Shown piece after piece: positions 45,609-54,186 of a stretch of 64,000 nt of DNA; positions within the stretch are counted from its first letter, which is position 1, and every line of letters begins with the position of its first letter. The translations under genes were made by a program, and so were the position numbers. This DNA is from Streptomyces sp. NBC_00190 (GTDB lineage Bacteria > Actinomycetota > Actinomycetes > Streptomycetales > Streptomycetaceae), in the NCBI RefSeq assembly GCF_036203305.1, contig NZ_CP108131.1:3038001-3102000 (forward strand), written 5' to 3'. The notes below the pieces were generated by a model. That model had not been told where the DNA came from. It saw nothing but the letters and a program-made list of their open reading frames with translations, and made no database searches.

Positions 45609-47000
45609 ATGGAGGCCCCGCTCACTCCTCCGGTCCCCCTCGGCGCGCTGCTCCCCGCCCGGGAGCTGGGCCTGCGCCACCTCGCGGGGCCCGTCGAGGC
45701 GGATGTGCACGGGGTGCACGCCTCCGAGATGGCGGACCCGTCGCCCTACCTGCTGGGCGGCGAGCTGCTCCTGACGGCGGGGGCGGCGCTCACCGACGCC
45801 GAGGCGTACGTCGCGCGGCTCTCCGAGGCCGGGGTGGCGGCGCTCGGCTTCGGCGTGGCCCCGGTGCACGAGGAGGTGCCGCCGGGGCTCGCCGAGGCCT
45901 GCGACCGGTACGGGCTGCCGTTGCTGGAGGTGCCGCCGGGGACCCCGTTCACCGCGGTGGCCCGTGCGGTCTGGCGGCTGATGGCGGAGGCCCGTACGCG
46001 GGAGCTGCGCCGCGTCACCGAGGCCCAGCAGTCACTGGCCGCCGCGGCCGCCCGGCCCGACCCGGTCCCGGCGGTGCTGTCCCGGCTGGCGGCGAGCCTG
46101 GGGGGCCACGTCGTCCTGCTCCCGGCCGGCCCGTCGGCGGGGCGGTCGGCGGGGCGCGCGCTGCCGCCCGAGACCGCCGAGGCCCTGTCCGCCCTGCTGG
46201 CCCGCGTCGGCCCGCCCGGCGGCGCGGCCACCGCCACGGACTCCGCGGCGGGCTGGAGCCTGACCGCCTACGCCCTCGGCGACGGCCCCGTCCTCGGCGT
46301 GGCCCGCCCCGACCGCACCCCCGGCGACCACGCCGTCACCGCCATCGCGGCCGTGCTGCTGACGCTGCTCACCGCGCCCCGGCCCGAGGGGGACGCGGCG
46401 GCCGCCCTCACCCGGCTCCTGCTGGACGGGGACCCCGCCGGGGCCCTGGCTCCCGGGCCCTGGCACGTCGTGCACGCCCGCGGCTCCGGTGACCCCCACG
46501 CCCTGGCGGCCGCGCTGGGCACCGTACTGCTGGATCCGCGCGGGGACCGCGTACGGCTGCTCACCGACCGGGAGCCGGCCCCGCAGCCCGGATGGCGGCT
46601 GGGGGTGAGCGCCCCGGCCGGCCCGGCCGGGCTGGCGACCGCGACGGCCCAGGCCGGGCGGGCCCTGGACCGCGCGGAGGCGGCCCGCACCCCGCTGGCC
46701 CGGCACACGGGCGGGGGCCTGGCCGCCCTCGTCGACCCGGCGGAGGCCCGCGCCCACGCCGAGTCCCTGCTCTCCCCGCTCGGCCCGGCGCACCGCGAGA
46801 CCCTGCGCGCCTGGCTCGCCCACCACGGCAGCTGGGACCGCACGGCGGCCGCCCTCGGGGTCCACCGCAACACCGTCCGCCAGCGCGTGGCCCGCGCCGC
46901 CGGCCTGCTGGCCCTGGACCTCGACGACCCCGACGCCCGGATGGAACTGTGGTTTGCGCTACGTGCTCTGGACAGCACCGATAACTCGCCGGTAACTTAA
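45609..47000 (+). CDS. PucR-family transcriptional regulator
   Basis: 463 residues. An N-terminal PucR sensor domain ([40 protein letters not shown]) and a C-terminal helix-turn-helix ([20 protein letters not shown]) frame the protein, as in regulators of purine, proline and guanidino catabolism. GGAG sits 5 bases before ATG 45609, preferred over the in-frame ATG five codons earlier. Divergent from the ureohydrolase/TPP operon, so it probably activates that operon when the substrate is present. Confidence 0.88.
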   Translation: MEAPLTPPVPLGALLPARELGLRHLAGPVEADVHGVHASEMADPSPYLLGGELLLTAGAALTDAEAYVARLSEAGVAALGFGVAPVHEEVPPGLAEACDRYGLPLLEVPPGTPFTAVARAVWRLMAEARTRELRRVTEAQQSLAAAAARPDPVPAVLSRLAASLGGHVVLLPAGPSAGRSAGRALPPETAEALSALLARVGPPGGAATATDSAAGWSLTAYALGDGPVLGVARPDRTPGDHAVTAIAAVLLTLLTAPRPEGDAAAALTRLLLDGDPAGALAPGPWHVVHARGSGDPHALAAALGTVLLDPRGDRVRLLTDREPAPQPGWRLGVSAPAGPAGLATATAQAGRALDRAEAARTPLARHTGGGLAALVDPAEARAHAESLLSPLGPAHRETLRAWLAHHGSWDRTAAALGVHRNTVRQRVARAAGLLALDLDDPDARMELWFALRALDSTDNSPVT

Positions 47001-47055
47001 TCTGAGCAAGCGCTTAGCCATGGCGGCGGACCGCCGCGACCGAAGGGAGCCGGCC

Positions 47056-48213
47056 GTGCGCCGTACCGTATTCAACGAGGACCACGAGGCGTTCCGCGAG
47101 ACCATCCGCGCCTTCATCGAGGCCGAGGTCGTCCCCGTCTACGACGAGTGGTTCCAGGCCGGCCAGGCGCCGCGCGACTTCTACTACAAGCTCGGCGAGC
47201 TGGGCGTCTTCGGCATCAACGTGCCCGAGGAGTTCGGCGGCGCGGGCCTGGACACGCACAAGTTCGAGGCCGTCCTGTACGAAGAGACCTCCCGCGCGGG
47301 CGTGAACTTCGGCGGCTCCGGCGTGCACGTGCTGCTCGCCCTCCCCTACATCAAGATGCTCGCCAACGACGAGCAGAAGAAGCGTTACCTCGAGAAGTTC
47401 GTCACCGGCGAGGAGATGTGGGCGCTCGCCATGACCGAGCCGGGCACCGGCTCCGACGTCGCGGGCATGAAGACCACCGCCAAGCTCTCCGAGGACGGCA
47501 CCCACTACGTCCTCAACGGCGCCAAGACCTTCATCACCGGCGGCGTCCACGCCGACCGCGTGATCGTCTGCGCCCGCACCTCCGCCCCCTCGGCCGAGGA
47601 CCGCCGCTTCGGCATCTCCCTGTTCGCCGTGGACACCAAGTCCGAGGGCTACTCCATAGGCCGCAAGCTGGACAAGCTCGGCCTGCGCACCTCCGACACC
47701 GCCGAGCTGGCGTTCGTCGACGTGAAGGTCCCGGTCGAGGACCTCCTCGGCGAGGAGAACAAGGGCTTCTACTACCTCGGCGCCAACCTGCCCTCCGAGC
47801 GCTGGGGCATCGCCTTCGGCGCGTACGCGCAGGCCAAGGCCGCCATCCGGTTCGCCCAGCAGTACGTGACCGAGCGCACCGTCTTCGGCAAGCCGGTCGC
47901 GCACTTCCAGAACACCAAGTTCGAGCTGGCCGCCTGCCAGGCCGAGGTGGACGCCGCCGAGGCGGTCGCCGACCGCGCCCTGGAGGCCCTGGACGCCGGT
48001 GAGCTGACGGCGGCCGAGGCCGCGTCCGCGAAGCTGTTCTGCACCGAGGTCGCGCACCGCGTCATCGACAAGTGCCTCCAGCTGCACGGCGGCTACGGCT
48101 ACATGAACGAGTACCCGATCGCCCGCCTGTACGCCGACAACCGCGTGAACCGCATCTACGGCGGCACCAGCGAGGTCATGAAGTCCATCATCGCCAAGTC
48201 CATGGGTCTCTGA
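47056..48213 (+). CDS. Acyl-CoA dehydrogenase (long-chain/isovaleryl catalytic type)
   Basis: 385 residues, FAD-dependent oxidation of an acyl-CoA to the enoyl-CoA. Family segments: LAMTEPGTGSDVAGMKTTAK, YVLNGAKTFITGG, QLHGGYGYMNEYPIARLY, RIYGGTSEVMKSI. The position that holds the catalytic Glu in medium-chain enzymes is Gly here (YGGTSE), while NLPSERWGIAFG supplies a Glu-Arg at the site used by long-chain and isovaleryl enzymes. GAAGGGAG precedes GTG 47056. It is 27 bases upstream of a thioesterase gene, so the two are probably co-transcribed. Confidence 0.88.
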   Translation: MRRTVFNEDHEAFRETIRAFIEAEVVPVYDEWFQAGQAPRDFYYKLGELGVFGINVPEEFGGAGLDTHKFEAVLYEETSRAGVNFGGSGVHVLLALPYIKMLANDEQKKRYLEKFVTGEEMWALAMTEPGTGSDVAGMKTTAKLSEDGTHYVLNGAKTFITGGVHADRVIVCARTSAPSAEDRRFGISLFAVDTKSEGYSIGRKLDKLGLRTSDTAELAFVDVKVPVEDLLGEENKGFYYLGANLPSERWGIAFGAYAQAKAAIRFAQQYVTERTVFGKPVAHFQNTKFELAACQAEVDAAEAVADRALEALDAGELTAAEAASAKLFCTEVAHRVIDKCLQLHGGYGYMNEYPIARLYADNRVNRIYGGTSEVMKSIIAKSMGL

Positions 48214-48240
48214 GGAAGTTCGGGCACTTAGCCTTCACCC

Positions 48241-49125
48241 ATGAACGAGGCACTGACGACGCTCCTCGATCTGCTCGACCTCGAGCAGATCGAGGAGAAC
48301 ATCTTCCGCGGTACCAGCAGGCCTTCCCTGGTACCGCGCGTCTTCGGCGGTCAGGTCGCGGCCCAGGCACTGGTCGCGGCCGGGCGGACCGTCCCGGCGG
48401 ACCGCACCGCGCACTCCCTGCACTCGTACTTCCTGCGCACCGGGGACACCGGCGCGCCCATCGTGTACTCCGTGGACCGGATCCGCGACGGGCGCTCCTT
48501 CACCACGCGCCGGGTCGTCGCCGTCCAGCACGGGCAGCCGATCTTCCACCTCTCCGCGTCGTTCCAGAAGTACGAGGACGGCCTCGACCACCAGGTCGCG
48601 ATGCCGCCCGCCCCCGACCCGGAGTCCCTGCCCACGGCGGCCGAGTCCCTGCCCGCGTACCGGGAGATCTTCCGCGACCCGGGCACGGTGGAGCGGCTGA
48701 TCGAGACCCGGGAGGCGGTGGACCTGCGGTACGCCACGACCCCGCCCTGGGGCAGCATCGGCGAGCCGGTGGAGCCGCGCTCGCAGGTGTGGTTCCGCAC
48801 GGCCGGGAAGCTGGACAGCACCGACCCCCTGCTGCACACCTGCCTGGCCACCTATGTCTCCGACATGACCCTGCTGGACTCGGTGCTGCTCGCCCACGGG
48901 CGCGGCGGCTGGGCGGTCGGCGACGTGGTCGGCGCCTCGCTGGACCACGCGATGTGGTTCCACCGGCCGTTCCGCGCGGACGAGTGGCTGCTGTACGACC
49001 AGGAGTCGCCCTCGGCGGCCGCCGGCCGGGGCCTCGGCCAGGCCCGCATCTGGACCCAGGACGGACGCCTGGCCGTCACGGTCATCCAGGAAGGCGTGGT
49101 CCGCGTCCCGCGCGACCGGGCCTAG
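48241..49125 (+). CDS. tesB: Acyl-CoA thioesterase II (TesB)
   Basis: 294 residues with a double hotdog fold. RVFGGQVAAQALVAAGRTVP and LHSYFLRTGDTGAPIVYSVD belong to the first domain. The second contains ASLDHAMWFHRP, the SPSAAAGRGLGQARIW loop and VIQEGVVR, giving the Asp/Ser/Gln residues of the family active site. It releases free fatty acid from acyl-CoA and would relieve CoA trapping beside the acyl-CoA dehydrogenase. Its TAG stop overlaps the stop of the convergent gene (CTAG). Confidence 0.9.
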   Translation: MNEALTTLLDLLDLEQIEENIFRGTSRPSLVPRVFGGQVAAQALVAAGRTVPADRTAHSLHSYFLRTGDTGAPIVYSVDRIRDGRSFTTRRVVAVQHGQPIFHLSASFQKYEDGLDHQVAMPPAPDPESLPTAAESLPAYREIFRDPGTVERLIETREAVDLRYATTPPWGSIGEPVEPRSQVWFRTAGKLDSTDPLLHTCLATYVSDMTLLDSVLLAHGRGGWAVGDVVGASLDHAMWFHRPFRADEWLLYDQESPSAAAGRGLGQARIWTQDGRLAVTVIQEGVVRVPRDRA

Positions 49126-49727
49126 GCGCCGGGGTTGCCGGGGTCGACGGGGTTGACGGGCCGCTTGTAGTACCGCCACGGGAACCATCCCGCGCCGACC
49201 GGAATCCAGCCTTCTGATTCCATCCGCCGGTGTCGCGCGAGGGAGGGGAGCGTCACCCGGCAGTGCTCCCAGGGGTGGCCGGACGCCTCCACCTCGTGGA
49301 AGAAGGGGCCGTAGCCGACCATGTGCCAGCCGTCGCGGCCGGCTTCCTCCAGGGCGGCCATCTCGTTGAACGCGGTCAACCCGCTGAGGGTGCGGCGCTT
49401 CGGGGCGTTCGGTCCCCCGGCGGCCGGCGCCGACGGGCCCGCGGCCTTGCCCGCGAAGCGCTGCTGGGCGGCCTGGCGGCTCACTCCCAGGACGCGGCCC
49501 ACCGTGTCCCAGCTGTGGCCGGCGGCCCGGGCGCCCTGGACGGCCTCGCGCAGCAGCCGGCTCGCCTCCTCGGCGCCGACGCGCGAGGCGTCCACCAGGC
49601 GCAGGTACCCGAAGGCGTCGTGTTCGAGCGATTCGGCCAGCCCCTCGGGGGCGCCGAGTACGGCTGCGGCGATCCCTTCGCGGATCCGGTCCATCTCCAC
49701 CGGGTGGAGCAGCGGTTCGTTGCTCAT
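49122..49727 (-). CDS. Helix-turn-helix regulator with unknown C-terminal domain
   Basis: 201 residues. Residues about 50-95 form a helix-turn-helix (LLREAVQGARAAGHSWDTVG, RVLGVSRQAAQQRFAG) of the type seen in sigma-like and Lsr2-like small regulators; a Pro/Ala linker follows, then an aromatic C-terminal part (GWHMVGYGPFFHEVEASGHP, GWFPWRYYKRP) of unknown function. ATG 49727 overlaps the stop of the upstream membrane-protein gene (ATGA). It is the best candidate to bind the two GTCAAG-N5-CTTGAC sites upstream of that gene. Confidence 0.72.
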   Translation of the reverse strand: MSNEPLLHPVEMDRIREGIAAAVLGAPEGLAESLEHDAFGYLRLVDASRVGAEEASRLLREAVQGARAAGHSWDTVGRVLGVSRQAAQQRFAGKAAGPSAPAAGGPNAPKRRTLSGLTAFNEMAALEEAGRDGWHMVGYGPFFHEVEASGHPWEHCRVTLPSLARHRRMESEGWIPVGAGWFPWRYYKRPVNPVDPGNPGA

Positions 49728-50014
49728 CGGCTCAGTCCGGCAAGGGGTTCGAGGGCGTCGAGGACTGCCTCGTCACGGCGCATCCGTTCGGCGGCGGCGT
49801 CGTTGCGGGCCGCGGCCCGGGCGGTCAGGCCGGCCGTGCAGGCGATGAGTGCGAGGCCCACGAGGATCAGGGCGACGGTGGCGGAAGTGCCGAACCGGTC
49901 GCCGGACATCACCGTCACGGCCGGCAGGCTCACGGCCAGCGGCAGCACGGCGGCCATGGATGTGGTGGCGGGAAAGAGGTCCCGGTGCCGGGCCTTCGAC
50001 TTCAAGATCAACAT
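49724..50014 (-). CDS. Small membrane protein co-transcribed with a regulator
   Basis: 96 residues with two hydrophobic helices (about 20-37 VLPLAVSLPAVTVM and 48-66 VALILVGLALIACTAGL) and a charged C-terminal tail rich in Arg/Glu. It begins MLILKSKARHRDLFPATTSM. Its ATG at 50014 stands 2 bases from a perfect operator, so transcription may start at or near the ATG (leaderless). It overlaps the regulator gene by 4 bases. I do not recognise the family; a membrane sensor or effector working with the regulator is a guess. Confidence 0.65.
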   Translation of the reverse strand: MLILKSKARHRDLFPATTSMAAVLPLAVSLPAVTVMSGDRFGTSATVALILVGLALIACTAGLTARAAARNDAAAERMRRDEAVLDALEPLAGLSR

Positions 50015-50016
50015 GC

Positions 50017-50061
50017 GTCAAGGAAACCTTGACGCGGCCGAGTTGTCAAGAATTCCTTGAC
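50017..50061 (-). promoter_or_regulatory. Paired GTCAAG-N5-CTTGAC operators over a promoter
   Basis: Two perfect inverted repeats, 50017-50033 and 50045-50061, start 28 bases apart. On the minus strand a consensus -35 TTGACA (50049-50044) lies inside the upstream operator, and the -10 region falls inside the downstream one, so a bound protein would cover the promoter. Confidence 0.8.
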
Positions 50062-50099
50062 GCCCGTGTCCCGTACGCGGTCTCAGTCGGCGGGCCGCC

Positions 50100-50951
50100 T
50101 CAGTCCCACCAGAAGCCCCAGTGGGCGGCGCCGGTGACGGCCTCGTCCGTGTAGGCGCGGAGGGTGCCGGAGCCCTGCCAGATGTTGTCGGGCGCGAAGG
50201 CGAAGTGCTCCGCCGCGACGGGGAGCGACCGGACGAGCGTGCGGGGCGGGGCCGCGACCGACACGTGGAGTTCGTCGAAGCCGAGGGCGACGACGCGGGC
50301 GCCGAAGCGGTCCTCCCAGGAGCGCAGGACCGCGCTCATGAGGGCGGTGTCGTTCTCGTAGTTGGTCGGACCGCCCCAGCCCAGCGCGGTGGGTACGTCG
50401 GCCCCGCGGCCGGCGGGCACCAGTGCGAGCCGGGGGCTCGGCAGGAAGCCGTCCCCGATCAGCTCGTCCGCGAGCTCGCAGGCCGCGGCCTGCGGATCCG
50501 GCCCGCCCTCCGGCCCGGATTCCGCGAGCCCCGGCCAGCCCCTGCCGAAGGGCGCGATGATCTCCTCGCCCTCCGCGCCCTCCTCCGGGTCCGGAACCAC
50601 CCTGGACCAGAACTCGCGGAGCACCGGCTCGACGTGGTGGTCGTCGGGGTCGGACATCCGCTCCGGCACGAACTCCCTGTCCTGCCACCATCGTTCGAGC
50701 CCGCGACGGCCCTGGAACAGCACCGCCTGCAGCCCGGCGGCGGCGAGGGCCGGGCTGCGGGCCGCGGCGAGCGCGCCGACACCCACGGCCTCGTCGGAGA
50801 CCCACAGCAGCGGCTCGGGCGCCCTGCCCCACCTGCGCCGACCGGGCCTGTCGATCACCGTGCCCGGCGGCACATCGAGCCCCAGGGACCGGCCTTGGGG
50901 ATCGTCGGCCAGTACGGACAATGGATCGCGCGGCTTCGCGGGCTTCGACAT
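50100..50951 (-). CDS. DUF4253 domain protein
   Basis: 283 residues. The C-terminal 110 residues match DUF4253: ENDTALMSAVLRSWEDRFGA, VVALGFDELHVSVAAPP, AEHFAFAPDNIWQGSGTLRA and a closing HWGFWWD. The N-terminal part is variable and Pro/Arg-rich. The biochemical role of the family is unknown. No signal peptide or membrane helix. It is alone, with the operator block of the next gene starting 38 bases past its stop. Confidence 0.8.
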   Translation of the reverse strand: MSKPAKPRDPLSVLADDPQGRSLGLDVPPGTVIDRPGRRRWGRAPEPLLWVSDEAVGVGALAAARSPALAAAGLQAVLFQGRRGLERWWQDREFVPERMSDPDDHHVEPVLREFWSRVVPDPEEGAEGEEIIAPFGRGWPGLAESGPEGGPDPQAAACELADELIGDGFLPSPRLALVPAGRGADVPTALGWGGPTNYENDTALMSAVLRSWEDRFGARVVALGFDELHVSVAAPPRTLVRSLPVAAEHFAFAPDNIWQGSGTLRAYTDEAVTGAAHWGFWWD

Positions 50952-51006
50952 GGGCCGAACCTAGCCGCCAGCACTGACAGTCGAGCCCAGGGCTACGAGC
51001 CCGGGA

Positions 51007-51819
51007 CTACGAGTCCAGCAGGCCCGCCGCGTCCAGCAGGTAGGCGACCATCGGGTCGTAGTGGCGCGGGTCGCGGACGTGGTCGTCCAGCGGGATCGCC
51101 ACCTGGAGGGTGCCCTCGGCCTCGCCGAGGAAGAGCGCCGGGTCGTTGCAGTCCGCGTAGCCCACCGCGTCCAGGCCGCGCTGCGCCGCGCAGCCCGCCC
51201 AGCCGTGGTCGGCGACGACCAGGTCCGGCTGCGGACGGCCCGCCGCCGTGAGCCCGTCCAGGATCGCGGCCATCGGCTCCGGCGAATGGGTGTGCCACAG
51301 CGTCGCGCCCCGCTCCAGCACGGCGACGTCGGCGAACTGCCACACCGAGCCCTCGTCGGCCGTCAGGCCGGAGGGGATGACGACGATCTCGCACCCGGCC
51401 GCCCGCAGGGCCGCCGCCGTGGCCCGGTGGACGTCCAGCAGCCCGCCCGGGTGCCCGGTGGCCAGCAGCACGCTCTGCCGGTCCAGCGCCGCCTTGCGCA
51501 GCCTCGCCGCCAGCCGGTCCAGGCCCGCCACGGTCAGCTCGGGGTCGATGGTGTCCTGGCCGAAGCGGAGCTCCGGGTCGTCCACGACCCCGCACCGCTC
51601 GGCCATCACCGCCAGGACGTCCTGCTCGTCGGTCCAGCGGTCACCCAGCTCCAGGCCGAGCCAGTAGTGCCGGTCGCCGTTGGCGAGCTTGCGGTAGTGG
51701 GAGAGGTTGTTCTCGCGCGGGGTCGCGACCTGCCCCGCGATCCGGGTGGCGACCAGGTGGTCGATGAGTTCTGCGCGGCTGGGTACGGGCGTCTCTATCG
51801 GCTTCGGCATACGGGCCAT
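51007..51819 (-). CDS. Conserved actinobacterial protein, possible phosphatase
   Basis: 270 residues. Segments such as ENNLSHYRKLANGDRHYWLG, LGDRWTDEQDVLAVMAERCG, LATGHPGGLLDVH and LVVADHGWAGCAAQ look conserved and enzyme-like, with several His/Asp that could bind metal. I recall similar Streptomyces proteins labelled phosphatase, but I see no diagnostic motif and treat that as tentative. ATG 51819 is used; ATG 51810 is possible. It precedes the TetR gene of the acyl-CoA operon on the same strand, 56 bases apart. Confidence 0.55.
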   Translation of the reverse strand: MARMPKPIETPVPSRAELIDHLVATRIAGQVATPRENNLSHYRKLANGDRHYWLGLELGDRWTDEQDVLAVMAERCGVVDDPELRFGQDTIDPELTVAGLDRLAARLRKAALDRQSVLLATGHPGGLLDVHRATAAALRAAGCEIVVIPSGLTADEGSVWQFADVAVLERGATLWHTHSPEPMAAILDGLTAAGRPQPDLVVADHGWAGCAAQRGLDAVGYADCNDPALFLGEAEGTLQVAIPLDDHVRDPRHYDPMVAYLLDAAGLLDS

Positions 51820-51875
51820 TCTGCCGCCGCCCAGGCGGAAGCGTCCCGTCCATCCCGGCCCGCGGACGCCCCGGC

Positions 51876-52454
51876 TCACGCCGACAGCGCCCCGAACGCC
51901 CCGTGCGCGAGCCGCCGGAGCAGGGACTCCGTCGCCTCCCGCCCCAGGGCCGCCAGGTGCGGGGTGGAGTTCAGCAGGCCGAAGACGGCGTGCACGGAGA
52001 CCCGCACCTGTGCCTCGCCCACCTCCGGATGCAGTTCCCGTACGACCGCCACCCACAGCTCCACGTACTGCCGCTGCAGCTGCCGTACGAGCTTGCGGTC
52101 GGTGTCCCGCAGCCGGTCGAGCTCCCGGTCGTGCAGGGTGATCAGCGCCCGGTCGTCCAGCGCGAAGTCGATGTGCCCGTCGATGAGGGAGGACAGGACC
52201 AGGGCGGAATCGCCCTCCGCCTCCTCCACCCGGCGGCGGCCGCCGGTCAGCAGACGCTCGCTGATGCCGACCAGCAGCTCGGCGAGCATGGCGTCCTTGC
52301 CCGCGAAGTGCCGGTAGAGGCCGGGGCCGCTGATGCCCACCGCGGCCCCTATCTCGTCGACGCCGACGCCGTGGAATCCGCGCGCGGCGAAGAGGCGTGC
52401 GGCCTCACTGAGGATCTGCTCGCGACGGGTCGGGGCGGCCGCTCTGGTGCTCAT
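51876..52454 (-). CDS. TetR-family repressor of the acyl-CoA carboxylase operon
   Basis: 192 residues. HTH: RREQILSEAARLFAARGFHG, VGVDEIGAAVGISGPGLYRH, then FAGKDAMLAELLVGISERLL; the C-terminal domain fits TetR regulators of fatty-acid and acyl-CoA genes. It is divergent from accD1 by 99 bases, which contain two GTTA-type palindromes. Derepression by a branched acyl-CoA would be the simplest model. Confidence 0.87.
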   Translation of the reverse strand: MSTRAAAPTRREQILSEAARLFAARGFHGVGVDEIGAAVGISGPGLYRHFAGKDAMLAELLVGISERLLTGGRRRVEEAEGDSALVLSSLIDGHIDFALDDRALITLHDRELDRLRDTDRKLVRQLQRQYVELWVAVVRELHPEVGEAQVRVSVHAVFGLLNSTPHLAALGREATESLLRRLAHGAFGALSA

Positions 52455-52477
52455 GGGAAACCATTCTAGACAGGGCC

Positions 52478-52524
52478 GTTAGCGGTCGTTAACCTAAGCC
52501 GTACATGCGTTAACGCTCATTAAC
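52478..52524. promoter_or_regulatory. Two GTTAAC-type operators for the TetR repressor
   Basis: GTTAGCGGTCGTTAAC (52478-52493) and GTTAACGCTCATTAAC (52509-52524) are two 16-base inverted repeats 31 bases apart, three helical turns, between the divergent regulator and accD1. Confidence 0.82.
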
Positions 52525-52553
52525 AGCGTGCACCGAGCAAGGGAGCTCGACCG

Positions 52554-54170
52554 ATGCAGCAGGCACCAGTGCTGACGAGCGCCGCGGACCCGGCGTCCGA
52601 GGCCTGGCGGACCAACGAGGCCGCCCACCGCGAGCTCACCGAGGGGCTGCGGGCCCGGCTCGACGCGGCCCGGCTCGGCGGCGGCGAGAAGGCCCGCGCC
52701 CGCCACACCGCCCGCGGGAAGCTCCTCCCGCGCGACCGCGTCGACACCCTCCTCGACCCCGGATCCCCCTTCCTGGAGCTGGCCCCGCTGGCCGCCGAGG
52801 GCATGTACGGGGGCGCGGCCCCCGCCGCCGGGGTGATCGCGGGCATCGGCCGGGTCAGCGGCCGCGAGTGCGTGATCGTCGCGAACGATGCCACCGTCAA
52901 GGGCGGCACGTACTACCCGATGACCGTCAAGAAGCACCTCCGCGCCCAGGAGGTGGCCCTGGAGAACCGTCTCCCCTGCCTCTACCTGGTCGACTCCGGT
53001 GGCGCCTTCCTCCCCATGCAGGACGAGGTCTTCCCCGACCGGGAGCACTTCGGCCGCATCTTCTACAACCAGGCGCGCATGTCGGGGGCCGGCATCCCGC
53101 AGATCGCCGCCGTCCTCGGCTCCTGCACGGCGGGCGGCGCGTACGTCCCGGCCATGAGCGACGAGGCCGTCATCGTCCGCAACCAGGGCACGATCTTCCT
53201 CGGCGGCCCGCCGCTGGTGAAGGCCGCCACCGGCGAGGTCGTCACGGCGGAGGAGCTGGGCGGCGGCGAGGTCCACTCCCGGGTCTCGGGCGTGACCGAC
53301 CACCTCGCGGAGGACGACGCGCACGCGCTGCGGATCGTACGGAACATCGTGGCGACCCTGCCCGAGCGCGGGGCCCTGCCCTGGTCGGTCGAGGCTCCCG
53401 AGGAGCCGAAGGTGGACCCGTACGGCCTGTACGGCGCGGTCCCCGTCGACTCGCGCACCCCCTACGACGCCCGCGAGATCATCGCCCGGATCGTGGACGG
53501 CTCCCGCTTCCAGGAGTTCAAGTCCGAGTTCGGCCAGACGCTCGTCACCGGCTTCGCCCGGATCCACGGCCACCCGGTCGGCATCATCGCCAACAACGGC
53601 ATCCTGTTCGCCGAATCCGCCCAGAAGGGCGCGCACTTCATCGAGCTGTGCGACCAGCGCGGGATCCCGCTGCTCTTCCTCCAGAACATTTCGGGCTTCA
53701 TGGTCGGCCGGGACTACGAGGCGGGCGGCATCGCCAAGCACGGCGCCAAGATGGTGACCGCGGTCGCCTGCACCCGGGTGCCGAAGCTGACGGTGGTGGT
53801 CGGCGGCTCGTACGGCGCGGGCAACTACTCGATGTGCGGGCGGGCGTACTCGCCGCGGTTCCTGTGGATGTGGCCGAACGCCAAGATCTCGGTGATGGGC
53901 GGCGAGCAGGCCGCCTCCGTCCTGGCGACGGTCAAGCGCGACCAGATCGAGGGCGCGGGCCAGGAGTGGCCGGCCGAGGACGAGGAGGCCTTCAAGGCCC
54001 CGGTCCGCGCGCAGTACGAGGAACAGGGCAACGCCTACTACGCCACGGCCCGGCTGTGGGACGACGGGGTCATCGACCCGATGGAGACCCGGCAGGTGCT
54101 GGGACTGGCCCTGACCGCGTGCGCGAACGCCCCGCTGGGCGACTCCGCTTTCGGCATCTTCCGTATGTGA
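52554..54170 (+). CDS. accD1: Acyl-CoA carboxylase beta subunit (carboxyltransferase)
   Basis: 538 residues, carboxyltransferase of a methylcrotonyl-CoA-type carboxylase. It begins [20 protein letters not shown] and contains the N- and C-domain oxyanion signatures [17 protein letters not shown] and [20 protein letters not shown], plus [27 protein letters not shown] precedes ATG 52554. Position in an operon with a biotin-carrying alpha subunit, HMG-CoA lyase and an acyl-CoA dehydrogenase points to leucine catabolism (3-methylcrotonyl-CoA carboxylase) rather than acetyl- or propionyl-CoA carboxylase. Confidence 0.92.
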   Translation: MQQAPVLTSAADPASEAWRTNEAAHRELTEGLRARLDAARLGGGEKARARHTARGKLLPRDRVDTLLDPGSPFLELAPLAAEGMYGGAAPAAGVIAGIGRVSGRECVIVANDATVKGGTYYPMTVKKHLRAQEVALENRLPCLYLVDSGGAFLPMQDEVFPDREHFGRIFYNQARMSGAGIPQIAAVLGSCTAGGAYVPAMSDEAVIVRNQGTIFLGGPPLVKAATGEVVTAEELGGGEVHSRVSGVTDHLAEDDAHALRIVRNIVATLPERGALPWSVEAPEEPKVDPYGLYGAVPVDSRTPYDAREIIARIVDGSRFQEFKSEFGQTLVTGFARIHGHPVGIIANNGILFAESAQKGAHFIELCDQRGIPLLFLQNISGFMVGRDYEAGGIAKHGAKMVTAVACTRVPKLTVVVGGSYGAGNYSMCGRAYSPRFLWMWPNAKISVMGGEQAASVLATVKRDQIEGAGQEWPAEDEEAFKAPVRAQYEEQGNAYYATARLWDDGVIDPMETRQVLGLALTACANAPLGDSAFGIFRM

Positions 54171-54186
54171 CGTGAGGACCTCTTCG

